From NCBI RefSeq assembly GCF_012932915.1, contig NZ_VCQU01000002.1:1-64000 (forward strand): a stretch of DNA of 64,000 nucleotides. The letters run 5' to 3'. The notes under the pieces are model-generated. The model made no database searches. It saw only the letters and a program-made list of their open reading frames with translations, and was not told the DNA's origin. A program made the translations under genes and the position numbers. This document shows, piece after piece, positions 42,672 to 51,160 of this stretch (position 1 is the stretch's first letter; every line of letters begins with the position of its first letter). The stretch is from Antrihabitans stalactiti (GTDB lineage: Bacteria > Actinomycetota > Actinomycetes > Mycobacteriales > Mycobacteriaceae).

Positions 42672-43978
42672 AGCGGCGTACCTGGAATCCAGGACGTGCC
42701 GGCGAGGGGCACCCGCGCCATCGCCGCTGCCTCGATCGTCAACGCGACCAGATCTTCCGGTTCGAGGTTGCGCAGATGCGACTTACCGCAGGCGCGGGCC
42801 AACGTCTGCGCTTCCATCGTCAGGACCCGCAAGTAATTCGCAAGTCGCCGACCGCCCTCGACGGGGTCCAGGTTCGCCGCGAGGTCCGGATCCTGCGTCG
42901 TTATTCCTGCTGGGTCGCGTCCCGCCTGGAAATCGTCGTAGCAGCCGGCCTCGGAACCGAGCTGCTGGTACTGCTCGGCATACCGAGGACTGTTGTCGCC
43001 CAACGCGATCAGCGCTGCGGTCCCGATCGCCACGGCGTCGGCCCCGAGCGCCATGGCCTTGGCGACGTCGGCCCCGCTGCGAATGCCTCCGGAGACGATG
43101 AGCTGCACCTTCCGATGGACGCCCAATTCTTGCAGCGCCTGGACCGCCTGCGGAATCGCGGCAAGGGTTGGTATGCCGACGTGTTCGATGAAGACGTCCT
43201 GCGTCGCAGCCGTTCCGCCTTGCATGCCGTCGACGACGACGACGTCCGCGCCGGCCTTCACCGCGAGGGCCACGTCGTAATAGGTCCTGGTCGCGCCGAC
43301 CTTGATGTAGATCGGCTTCTCCCAGCCGGTGATCTCGCGGAGCTCGATGATCTTGATCGCGAGGTCGTCGGGACCGGTCCAGTCGGGGTGCCTGCAGGCG
43401 CTGCGTTGGTCGATCCCGGGCGGCAGCGTGCGCATTCCCGCGACCCGGTCGGTGATCTTCTGCCCCAACAGCATTCCGCCGCCGCCTGGCTTTGCGCCTT
43501 GGCCGAGTACCACCTCGATGGCATCGGCTCGGCGCAGGTCGTCCGGATTCATCCCGTACCGGGACGGAAGATACTGATAGACCAAGTGTTTGGACTGGTC
43601 GCGTTCTTCGGGTGTCATGCCACCGTCACCGGTCGTGGTCGAGGTTCCGACCGCGCTCGCGCCGCGTCCGAGCGCTTCCTTCGCCTGGCCGGACAATGCG
43701 CCGAAGCTCATGCCGGCAATCGTGATCGGGATATCCAGGTGTAGTGGATATTTCGCGTTCCGGTCGCCGAGGATGACGTCTGTGTCGCATCGTTCCCGGT
43801 AGCCCTCCAACGGGTAGCGCGACATCGACGCGCCAAGAAACAACAGGTCGTCGAAATGGGGGAGTGGACGCTTGGCTCCCCAGCCGCGGATGTCGTAGAT
43901 GCCGGTCTCGGCGGCGCGCTGGATTTCGTGAATGACGTTGCGGTCGAACGTGGCAGACTCGCGTAAACCCCAAGACAT
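42668..43978 (-). CDS. FMN-binding glutamate synthase-like protein (GltB2/MgsC/GlxD type)
   Basis: A 436-residue protein equal to the central FMN/TIM-barrel domain of glutamate synthase. It has GMSFGALSGQAKEALGRGA, TTTGDGGM, GAKPGGGGMLLGQKI, and VVVDGMQGGTAA followed by SGGIRSGADVAKAMALGADAV (in parts) for FMN binding. Stand-alone proteins of this kind form N-methylglutamate synthase with the two next subunits upstream, or are called GlxD in rhizobia. ATG at 43978 follows GAGGAG. It overlaps the oxidase gene and lies ten bases after the GXGXG-domain gene. Confidence 0.85.
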   Translation of the reverse strand: MSWGLRESATFDRNVIHEIQRAAETGIYDIRGWGAKRPLPHFDDLLFLGASMSRYPLEGYRERCDTDVILGDRNAKYPLHLDIPITIAGMSFGALSGQAKEALGRGASAVGTSTTTGDGGMTPEERDQSKHLVYQYLPSRYGMNPDDLRRADAIEVVLGQGAKPGGGGMLLGQKITDRVAGMRTLPPGIDQRSACRHPDWTGPDDLAIKIIELREITGWEKPIYIKVGATRTYYDVALAVKAGADVVVVDGMQGGTAATQDVFIEHVGIPTLAAIPQAVQALQELGVHRKVQLIVSGGIRSGADVAKAMALGADAVAIGTAALIALGDNSPRYAEQYQQLGSEAGCYDDFQAGRDPAGITTQDPDLAANLDPVEGGRRLANYLRVLTMEAQTLARACGKSHLRNLEPEDLVALTIEAAAMARVPLAGTSWIPGTPL

Positions 43979-43988
43979 GGTGTTCTCC

Positions 43989-44666
43989 TCAGTATGTCGC
44001 GGCATGGTCGGCGTGAAAGTGATAGAGCTGCCGCGCGGAGCCGTAGCGGTTGAACTCGCTAGCGTCGGCATCGAAGTTCGCTGCTTTCAGCAGAGCGGCT
44101 ACCTCGTCGAGGTGCTCTTGCCGCATGTCCTTCTTGACACAGTCCGCACCGAGTGAGGCAACCGATCCGCGAACGTAGATGCGAGCCTCGTACAGCGAAT
44201 CACCCAGCGCCTCACCGGCATCGCCGCACACGACGAGACGGCCGGCTTGGCCCATGAAGGCACTCATGTGGCCGATGGACCCACCGACGACGATGTCGAC
44301 GCCTTTCATCGAAATGCCGCAGCGTGCGGCCGCGTTTCCTTCGATCACCAACAGGCCACCGTGTGCTGTCGCTCCGGCGGACTGCGAAGCGTCGCCGCGG
44401 ACGCGGACGGTTCCCGACATCATGTTCTCGGCGACGCCGACTCCGGCGTTCCCGTTGACAGTGACCGTAGCCAGTTGGTTCATGCCAGCGCAGTAGTAGC
44501 CGACGTGCCCGTCGAGCGTGACGTCGATTTCTGCATTCAGCCCACACGCAAGTGCATGTGCGCCAAGGGTGTTGGTCACTCGGACTACGTCGCCGGGTGG
44601 CAACGTCTGCAATGTCGCGTTGAGCTCGCGGGTGCCCACGGACGCCAAGTCGATCAGCGGTGCCAT
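43989..44666 (-). CDS. Glutamate synthase GXGXG-domain protein (GltB3/MgsB/GlxC type)
   Basis: A 225-residue protein made of the right-handed beta-helix domain that ends large glutamate synthase subunits. Glycine repeats are clear (TLDGHVGYYCAGMNQ, VNGNAGVGVAENMMSG, VRGDASQSAGATAHGG, VVGGSIGHMSAFMGQAG). It has no catalytic role of its own and packs the other two subunits in N-methylglutamate synthase. It starts 13 bases before the end of the amidotransferase gene, so the two are coupled. Confidence 0.85.
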   Translation of the reverse strand: MAPLIDLASVGTRELNATLQTLPPGDVVRVTNTLGAHALACGLNAEIDVTLDGHVGYYCAGMNQLATVTVNGNAGVGVAENMMSGTVRVRGDASQSAGATAHGGLLVIEGNAAARCGISMKGVDIVVGGSIGHMSAFMGQAGRLVVCGDAGEALGDSLYEARIYVRGSVASLGADCVKKDMRQEHLDEVAALLKAANFDADASEFNRYGSARQLYHFHADHAATY

Positions 44667-45541
44667 ACGTAGACCTCTTCCGGCTCTGGTTCGAAGATGT
44701 GTGCGGAGTCGATACCGGGGAGTCCGGCGAGCGCGCGATATTCCGATGCCATCGCCACCCATGCGGCGGTCTCGGCGACGATCGCGGGCTTGCAGGCGAT
44801 CGGATCCCGGACTACCGCAAACGAATCCTTGGTCGTGACGAGCAAGGTGTAGAAGCCGTCGAAGGTGTCGCACAGTAGCCGCAACGCCTTCTCGAGGTCT
44901 GCGCCGTTCGCCAGCTGTTGCGCGACGAATCGGGCACCGACCTCGGAGTCGTTCTCGCTGTCGAACCGGACGCCGGAGCGCTGGAGTTCGCGTCGGATGG
45001 TCGCGTGGTTGGAGAAGGAACCGTTGTGCACAAGGCACTGGTCGGGTCCGACGGCGAACGGATGCGAGCCGGCGGGCGTGACCGCAGATTCGGTCGCCAT
45101 TCTTGTGTGCGCGACCGCTTGCCAGCCGGTCGCCTTCGAAAGGCCGAAGCCGTCCACGAGCACGATCGGGTTACCCATTCCCTTGAGTACGGTCACGTCG
45201 TCGCCGAACCCCACGACAATTGCGTCAGGGTCGACGGCAGCTACTGCGTCGGCGAGCGAACCACAGTCGATTGCGCTGTGCACCAATGTCATCGGTGCAA
45301 GGTGGATCGCGTGTACGGCGACTCCGAGTCGAGTTGTCAACGCTTCGGCGAGCCCGGGCCTCGCATCGAGCACCGACACGGTCGACGTGTTCGGCGGCGA
45401 CCAGGTGGGGTCGCCGTAGATAGCGATGCCGGCCGAATCCGGCCCGCGGTCGCACATTTCGGCGAGCATGCCCGTCAGCAGAGCGCCGAGGCGAGGGTAG
45501 AGCGCAGGCTCACGTAAGTGGAGCCCGACGATTCCGCACAT
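44654..45541 (-). CDS. Class II glutamine amidotransferase (GltB1/MgsA/GlxB type)
   Basis: A 295-residue N-terminal nucleophile amidotransferase. It begins MCGIVGLHL with the catalytic Cys2, and has CDRGPDSAGIAIYGD, HTRMATESAVTPAGSHPF and VHNGSFSNH. In glutamate synthase this domain releases ammonia from glutamine; in N-methylglutamate synthase (MgsA) the same fold handles gamma-glutamylmethylamide. The ATG at 45541 is fixed by the need for Cys2; GAAGGG lies upstream. It follows the glnT-like gene by 23 bases. Confidence 0.88.
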   Translation of the reverse strand: MCGIVGLHLREPALYPRLGALLTGMLAEMCDRGPDSAGIAIYGDPTWSPPNTSTVSVLDARPGLAEALTTRLGVAVHAIHLAPMTLVHSAIDCGSLADAVAAVDPDAIVVGFGDDVTVLKGMGNPIVLVDGFGLSKATGWQAVAHTRMATESAVTPAGSHPFAVGPDQCLVHNGSFSNHATIRRELQRSGVRFDSENDSEVGARFVAQQLANGADLEKALRLLCDTFDGFYTLLVTTKDSFAVVRDPIACKPAIVAETAAWVAMASEYRALAGLPGIDSAHIFEPEPEEVYVWHR

Positions 45542-45564
45542 TGCGTGTTTTCCCTTCAGGTTTG

Positions 45565-46866
45565 TCAGAATGCGGTCAGGTACGAGTCGACTTCCCACGG
45601 CGTCACCGTGTTGTGCCACTCGAAGAATTCCTCGCGTTTGCATTTCACGAAGTAGTCGCTCACGCCCGGACCTGCTGAATCGAGAGCGCCGGAGACGATT
45701 CCATCCGATTCGAGGGCGTCCATGGCGTGCAAGAGCGTTTGGGGCAAGGCTCCCCGAGCCGAAGCAGGCCCAGGGTCGCCGGGATCGAGCTTTCGGTTCA
45801 CACCGTCGAGCCCAGCGGCGATGGTGGCCGCAGCCGCAAGGTACGGATTCGCCGATCCGTCGGCTCCGCGGAGCTCGACTCGATTCGAATCGGGAACGCG
45901 CAGGAAATGTGTCCGGTCGTTGCCGCCATAGGTGGCGACTCGAGGCGACCAGGTTGCACCGGTGGCGGTCGAGGTGGCACCGGTTCGTTTGTAGGAGTTC
46001 ACCGTTGGAGCGATGACCCCTTGTAACGCCTGGGCGTGCTCGAGAATCCCTGCAATGAAGGAATACGCGGTGGCCGACAACGCGAGGCCACGGCGATCGG
46101 CAGAATCCGGAATTGCCGATGCGCCGTCGCGCCAGAGGGACAGGTGCATGTGCATTCCGGTACCGGTGCGGTCGGTGAACGGCTTCGGCATGAAAGTAGC
46201 TGTCATGCCACGTTGTTCGGCGAGGACCGACAACAAATAGCGCAGCGTGATCACGCGGTCGGCGGTCGTCATGGCGTCGGCGTAGTTGAAGTTCTGCTCG
46301 AACTGACCGTTGCCGTCCTCGTGGTCGTTCGCGTAGTTGCCCCAGCCCAGGGTGTTCATCGCTTTCGAGACTGCGGTCAGGTGGTCGTACATCCGAGTGA
46401 CGTCGCGGGCGTCGTAGCAGGGCAGCCGACGGGTATCGAGACCGTCGGCGGTCCGGAGTTCGCCGGATTCGTCTCGCTGGAGCAAGAAGTATTCGATCTC
46501 TGCGCCGACGTTGACCTCGAATCCCATGGCGAGTGCATCGGCCAACACCTTGCGGAGAATCACGCGGGGTGAGAACGGCCAAGGCTTGCCCAAGACGTGG
46601 GGATCGCAATGTACGAGAGCGAGTCCCGGCTTGATGAACGGCAGTGGAGTGTATGACTCCGGGTCCGGAATCGCCACCAGGTCTGGGTCTTTCGGTACTT
46701 GTCCCATCAACCCCGCTGCGTGTCCGGCGAAACCGACGCCGTCTTCGGCGAGTTCGTCGACGGCTTCGATCGGCACCAACTTCGCGCAGGGCTTCCCAGC
46801 CATCGTGACGAACATGGCGAGGATGAATTCGGCGCCGTCGGCGCGAGCGATCGAGGCCAGGTCCAT
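45565..46866 (-). CDS. glnT: Glutamine synthetase-like ligase (GlnT / gamma-glutamylmethylamide synthetase type)
   Basis: A 433-residue member of the glutamine synthetase superfamily. Metal and substrate motifs are GAEIEYFLL, DGNGQFEQNF, GTGMHMHLSL and VELRGADGSANPYL. The N terminus (SIARADGAEFILAMFVTMAGKPCAK) differs from housekeeping GlnA and matches the GlnT/GmaS type, which ligates glutamate to ammonium or methylamine. It leads an operon with three glutamate-synthase-domain genes and an N-methyl amino acid oxidase-like gene, so gamma-glutamylmethylamide synthetase is the best guess. GGAG precedes the ATG. A large inverted repeat lies just upstream. Confidence 0.85.
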   Translation of the reverse strand: MDLASIARADGAEFILAMFVTMAGKPCAKLVPIEAVDELAEDGVGFAGHAAGLMGQVPKDPDLVAIPDPESYTPLPFIKPGLALVHCDPHVLGKPWPFSPRVILRKVLADALAMGFEVNVGAEIEYFLLQRDESGELRTADGLDTRRLPCYDARDVTRMYDHLTAVSKAMNTLGWGNYANDHEDGNGQFEQNFNYADAMTTADRVITLRYLLSVLAEQRGMTATFMPKPFTDRTGTGMHMHLSLWRDGASAIPDSADRRGLALSATAYSFIAGILEHAQALQGVIAPTVNSYKRTGATSTATGATWSPRVATYGGNDRTHFLRVPDSNRVELRGADGSANPYLAAAATIAAGLDGVNRKLDPGDPGPASARGALPQTLLHAMDALESDGIVSGALDSAGPGVSDYFVKCKREEFFEWHNTVTPWEVDSYLTAF

Positions 46867-46878
46867 TGGATGCTCCGA

Positions 46879-46915
46879 GTTTCATATCAGTAGTCGTTGT
46901 TACCTGATATGAAAC
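46879..46915. promoter_or_regulatory. Large operator-like inverted repeat before glnT
   Basis: Perfect 12-base arms GTTTCATATCAG and CTGATATGAAAC are separated by 13 bases and end 12 bases before the glnT start codon. A TATGAA -10-like box lies in one arm, so a bound protein would cover the promoter. The HTH-cupin regulator at the end of the operon is the first candidate. The GTTAC and GAAAC boxes inside it also resemble GlnR half-sites with a seven-base spacer. Confidence 0.65.
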
Positions 46916-46967
46916 ACCGGAAGTATGACGGCGGTGTTAAATGAGCGTGAGAACGCAGTAAGCGTCG

Positions 46968-47951
46968 CTACTCGCGCCCGGCGGACACCCACTTCGCATC
47001 GGCTGATCGAGCACCCGTCACGGTCGCGGCAATCGAGTCGAGCGTCGCGACCTGAGCATCGTCGAGCGTGACGGCCGACGACGCGATGTTCTCGTCGATC
47101 CGCTCCCGCTTGCGGGTGCCAGGAATGGGGACGACGCCGAGGCCGAGTTCGGTGCCCTTCTGGCGCAGCCACGCGAGGCTGACCTGCGCTGGGGTGGCGC
47201 CGACCGCTTCGGCGACACCCTTGATCACCTCGACTGCTGCTTGGTTCGCATCGAGCGAACCGTCGGCGAATCGGGGAAAGTGACGTCGAATATCGTTGTC
47301 ACCCAGGGCGTTCGAATCGATCGTGCCGGTGAGGAAGCCGCGGCCGAGTGGGGAGTACGGGACGAAACCGACGCCTAGCTCGGCGGCCGCAGGAACGACG
47401 TTGCGTTCGACATCGCGGCTCCAGATGCTCCATTCCGACTGCACGGCGGCGATCGGATGCACCGCAACGGCGCGGCGGAGTTCGTCGGCGGTCACCTCCG
47501 ACAGTCCGAGGTGGATCACTTTGCCCGCCGCGACGAGTTCTGCCATCGCACCGACCGTTTCCTCGATCGGGGTGTTCGGGTCCAGGCGATGCAAGTAGTA
47601 GAGGTCGATGACGTCCGTGCCCAATCGCGCCAGACTCTCGTCGGCGCATTGCAGGACGTACTCCCGATCGCCGCGCGAGGAGCGTTGGCCTGCGGCAGGA
47701 TTACCCGTGATGCCGAACTTCGTCGCGAGGGTTACCTCGTCGCGCCGATCGGCGAGGAGCTTGCCGACCAACTCCTCGTTGGAGCCGCCCCCGTACACAT
47801 TCGCGGTGTCGATGAAGGTAATTCCCGCGTCGACCGCATGATGGAGCGTGGCCAGTGCGTCTGTGGGATCGACGGCGCCGTACACGGGAGTGAGAGCCAT
47901 CCCGCCGAAGCCGAGCGGGCTTGTAGTCAGGTTGTCGCCAAGGATTGTCAT
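46968..47951 (-). CDS. Aldo/keto reductase
   Basis: A 327-residue TIM-barrel NADPH-dependent reductase. The catalytic Asp and Tyr are in FIDTANVYGGG, Lys in LATKFG, and His in YYLHRLDPN. The NADPH-binding end reads VPIPGTRKRERIDENI. It overlaps fdhD by four bases (ATGA), so it is the third gene of the formate-dehydrogenase-like operon. A role in aldehyde reduction would fit one-carbon metabolism, but substrate range in this family is broad. Confidence 0.85.
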   Translation of the reverse strand: MTILGDNLTTSPLGFGGMALTPVYGAVDPTDALATLHHAVDAGITFIDTANVYGGGSNEELVGKLLADRRDEVTLATKFGITGNPAAGQRSSRGDREYVLQCADESLARLGTDVIDLYYLHRLDPNTPIEETVGAMAELVAAGKVIHLGLSEVTADELRRAVAVHPIAAVQSEWSIWSRDVERNVVPAAAELGVGFVPYSPLGRGFLTGTIDSNALGDNDIRRHFPRFADGSLDANQAAVEVIKGVAEAVGATPAQVSLAWLRQKGTELGLGVVPIPGTRKRERIDENIASSAVTLDDAQVATLDSIAATVTGARSADAKWVSAGRE

Positions 47952-48778
47952 GAAGCCTCCAACTTGATGCGATCGGCACGCGCGTACACATTCATGGTGT
48001 CTCCTCGAAGAAATCCGACGAGCGTCAGTCCCGCATCGGTGGCGAGGTCCACTGCGAGAGACGAGGGTGCCGAGACGGCGCCGAGCATCGGAATGCCTGC
48101 CATCACGGCTTTCTGGACGAGTTCGAAAGACGCTCTGCCACTGACGATGAGCACCAGGTCGGACGCCGGAATACGATTCTCAGACGCCGCCCAGCCGAGC
48201 ACCTTGTCGACAGCATTGTGGCGCCCGACGTCTTCACGCAACACGAGCAATGCGCCGTCCGCGCTGAACAGTCCGGCTGCGTGCAGGCCGCCCGTCGTCT
48301 CGAAGGCACGTTGATTGCGCCGTAACGTAGCCGTCATTCCCGCTAGGGACGACGCGTCGACCGTCAGCTCGGCGGCACCGACGTCGAACGCCGAACGCTT
48401 CCGGACATCGGCCAGTGATTCCTTCCCGCATACTCCGCACGCCGCGGAAGCCAGGAAGTTGCGGGCTGCCAAGGCGATCGGTTGCGCGGATTCGGACAGC
48501 GTGACGTCGAGAACGTTGTACGTGTTCGCGCCATCGTTGTCGACGCCGTCGCAATATCGGATTTCGGCGACGTCTTCCCGGCTGGAAATGATGCCCTCGG
48601 TCAACAGGAAGCCGTGTACGAGATCGATGTCGTTACCCGGGGTGCGCATGGTGACGACGACGGAACTGCCGCCGATCCGGATCTCCATCGGTTCCTCGAC
48701 TGCGAGTGTGTCGGGACGATTGATGATGCCGGACAACGTGATCCGCTGTACGGGTCGCCGCGCGGTGACACGTCCCAT
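47948..48778 (-). CDS. fdhD: Formate dehydrogenase accessory sulfurtransferase FdhD
   Basis: A 276-residue FdhD protein. The sulfur-carrying CxxC is in ASAACGVCGKESL, and REDVGRHNAVDKVLGWA and SGRASFELVQKAVMAGIP are conserved family blocks. FdhD passes sulfur from a cysteine desulfurase to the molybdenum cofactor of formate dehydrogenase. Its ATG overlaps the stop codon of the oxidoreductase gene upstream, so enzyme and maturase are coupled. Confidence 0.92.
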   Translation of the reverse strand: MGRVTARRPVQRITLSGIINRPDTLAVEEPMEIRIGGSSVVVTMRTPGNDIDLVHGFLLTEGIISSREDVAEIRYCDGVDNDGANTYNVLDVTLSESAQPIALAARNFLASAACGVCGKESLADVRKRSAFDVGAAELTVDASSLAGMTATLRRNQRAFETTGGLHAAGLFSADGALLVLREDVGRHNAVDKVLGWAASENRIPASDLVLIVSGRASFELVQKAVMAGIPMLGAVSAPSSLAVDLATDAGLTLVGFLRGDTMNVYARADRIKLEAS

Positions 48779-51069
48779 CAGGTCGCCCGTTCGAGCCGCA
48801 CGACGATAGCTTTCGACACCGGCGTATTCGACTTCTCGGCAACGTGATCGAGCGGGATCAACGGATTCGTTTCTGGGTAGTACGCCGCCGCATTGCCTTT
48901 CGGGGTCGCGTACTCGACGATGCGGAATCCCTCGACGCGCCGCTCGCCGTCGTCCCACTCCGAGACGACATCGACGATGTCGCCGTCTGCGAAGCCCAGC
49001 TCTTCGATATCCGCGGGGTTGACGAACACGACCTTGCGGCCGCCTTTGACGCCGCGGTATCGGTCGTCGAGGCCGTAGATCGTCGTGTTGTACTGATCGT
49101 GGCTGCGCAGCGTCTGCAGAATCAGCCGTCCAGCGGGGGTGCTCACCCAGCTGAGCTCGTTGACCGCGAAGTTCGCTTTGCCCGAGGCCGTGTGGAATTC
49201 GCGGGAATCACGTGGTGGGTGGGGGAGCAGGAACCCGTTGCGGTCGCGGACTCGCTCGTTGTAATCGGTGCAGCCAGGGACCACGCGGGAGATCGAGTCG
49301 CGCACGCGGTCGTAGTCTGCTTCGAATTCTGCCCAGGGCACATTGTGGTCCGGACCGAACAACGCCTTCGCAAGTTGGCAGACGATGGCGACCTCGCTGC
49401 GTAGGTGGTCGCTCACCGGCTTGAGCCGACCGGTCGACAGGTGCACCATCGACATCGAATCCTCGACAGAAACGTGCTGTTTCGCGTTTCCCTGCAGGTC
49501 GAGGTCTGTGCGCCCGAGAGTCGGCAGAATCAGCGCGACCGTGCCGGGGACGACGTGGCTGCGGTTGAGCTTCGTCGAGATCTGCACGGTCAGTTCGCAA
49601 CTGCGCAGGGCTGCCTCGGTCACGTCGGTATCCGGTGTTGCTGCTACGAAATTTCCGCCCATGGCGAAGAAGACCTTGGCCCTGCCGTCGCGCATTGCTC
49701 GGATCGAATCGACGGTGTCGAACCCGTGTGCGCGGGGACTTGTCATCCCGAACTCGAGATCGAGTGCTGCGAGAAACGATTCGGGCATGCGCTCGAAGAT
49801 GCCCATGGTGCGGTCGCCTTGGACGTTCGAGTGGCCACGCACCGGGCAGACGCCTGCGCCGGGCTTGCCGATCATGCCGCGCAGTAGCAAGAGGTTCGTC
49901 GCCTCTTCGATCGTCGCGACGGCGTGACGGTGCTGCGTCAAACCCATTGCCCAGCAGAAGATCGTGCGCTCGGAGGTGATCAGCGCGCGGGCTGTATCGC
50001 CGAGTTGGGCACGCGTGAGCCCCGTTGCTTCGATGACCGTGTCGAGATCGACGGCGCGAAGGTGGGCGGCGTATTCGTCGAACCCGGCGCAATGGGCGTC
50101 GATGAAGTCGCGGTCGAGGACCGTTCCTGGCGCTGCATCCTCGGCCTCGAGCAGTAGTCGGCCGAGACCTTGGAACAGCGCCATGTCGCCGCCGATGCGG
50201 ATCTGCAGGAATTCGTCGGCGATTGCGGTGCCATGGCCGACGACCCCGGACACGCGCTGCGGATCACGGAAACCGAGCAGACCGGCTTCTGGTAAGGGAT
50301 TGACGGCAATGATCTTGGCGCCGTTGCGTTTCGCGGTCTCCAAGACCGACAGCATGCGAGGGTGATTCGTGCCCGGGTTCTGGCCTGCGACCACGATGAG
50401 GTCGGCCATTGCGACGTCGTCGATCGAGACCGATCCCTTGCCGATGCCGATCGAAGCGGTCAGCGCGCTGCCCGACGATTCATGGCACATGTTGGAGCAG
50501 TCGGGCAAGTTGTTGGTGCCGAAGCTACGGACCAGCAGTTGATACAGAAACGCGGCTTCGTTGCTGGTGCGTCCGGATGTGTAGAAGACCGCTTCGTCGG
50601 GTGAGGCGAGTCCGCGCAAGTGGTCGGCGATCAGCGCATAGGCGTCGTCCCACTCGATGGGCGTGTAGTGCGTGGCGCCCGGCCGCAGCACCATCGGATG
50701 CGTGAGCCGGCCTTGCTGGCCCAGCCAGTACCCGGACTTGGTCGCGAGTTCCTCGACCGAGTGCTCGGCGAAGAACTCGGGCGCAACCGTGCGGAGCGTC
50801 GCTTCTTCGGCGACGGCTTTCGCGCCGTTCTCGCAGAATTCGGCAGGCCGTCGATGTCCGGTCGGCTCCGGCCACGCGCAACCGGGGCAGTCGAAGCCGT
50901 CGTGCTGGTTGACCCGCGTGAGCGTGCGGGTGGTGCGCAAAACACCCATCTGCTCGAGTGATCGCCGCATCGACACCATGACCGCAGTTACGCCTGCGGC
51001 CTTCGTCTTCGCCGGGGTTACTTCGACCTGCTGCTCGTCGATGTCGTTGGCCGGTCCGCGTCGAGGCAT
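48778..51069 (-). CDS. FdhF/YdeP-type molybdopterin oxidoreductase (formate dehydrogenase-like)
   Basis: A protein of about 763 residues. It has the short N-terminal DCPGCAWP cysteine pair and the molybdenum ligand region SNMCHESSG, where a cysteine replaces the selenocysteine of E. coli FdhH. The family region GRTSNEAAFLYQLLVRSFGTNN and PVRGHSNVQGDRTMG mark it as FdhF/YdeP type. It may oxidise formate to CO2, but electron acceptor partners are not encoded nearby, and some members have other roles such as acid resistance. ATG at 51069 has AGGA seven bases upstream; an in-frame TTG at 51123 is less likely. Confidence 0.8.
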   Translation of the reverse strand: MPRRGPANDIDEQQVEVTPAKTKAAGVTAVMVSMRRSLEQMGVLRTTRTLTRVNQHDGFDCPGCAWPEPTGHRRPAEFCENGAKAVAEEATLRTVAPEFFAEHSVEELATKSGYWLGQQGRLTHPMVLRPGATHYTPIEWDDAYALIADHLRGLASPDEAVFYTSGRTSNEAAFLYQLLVRSFGTNNLPDCSNMCHESSGSALTASIGIGKGSVSIDDVAMADLIVVAGQNPGTNHPRMLSVLETAKRNGAKIIAVNPLPEAGLLGFRDPQRVSGVVGHGTAIADEFLQIRIGGDMALFQGLGRLLLEAEDAAPGTVLDRDFIDAHCAGFDEYAAHLRAVDLDTVIEATGLTRAQLGDTARALITSERTIFCWAMGLTQHRHAVATIEEATNLLLLRGMIGKPGAGVCPVRGHSNVQGDRTMGIFERMPESFLAALDLEFGMTSPRAHGFDTVDSIRAMRDGRAKVFFAMGGNFVAATPDTDVTEAALRSCELTVQISTKLNRSHVVPGTVALILPTLGRTDLDLQGNAKQHVSVEDSMSMVHLSTGRLKPVSDHLRSEVAIVCQLAKALFGPDHNVPWAEFEADYDRVRDSISRVVPGCTDYNERVRDRNGFLLPHPPRDSREFHTASGKANFAVNELSWVSTPAGRLILQTLRSHDQYNTTIYGLDDRYRGVKGGRKVVFVNPADIEELGFADGDIVDVVSEWDDGERRVEGFRIVEYATPKGNAAAYYPETNPLIPLDHVAEKSNTPVSKAIVVRLERAT

Positions 51070-51124
51070 AGCTCCATCCTGCACCTGCACGGTGACAGCG
51101 TGTGTGCGGGATTCCTCGAACAAC

Positions 51125-51140
51125 CTAGAACATGTTCTAG
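51125..51140. promoter_or_regulatory. KstR-type operator upstream of the 3beta-HSD-like gene
   Basis: CTAGAACATGTTCTAG is a perfect 16-base palindrome that fits TnnAACnnGTTnnA. It spans -36 to -21 relative to the start codon at 51161, and a TACGAT -10-like box lies seven bases before that ATG, as for a leaderless transcript. A repressor here would cover the -35 region. It also lies 56 bases upstream of the divergent fdh gene. Confidence 0.65.
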
Positions 51141-51160
51141 TTTTGCCTTACGATGGCGGC

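Noticed and set aside
47457-48314. Plus-strand frame of 285 codons opposite the aldo/keto reductase and fdhD
   Set aside because: Both minus-strand genes are well supported; the frame has no domain and no ribosome binding site.
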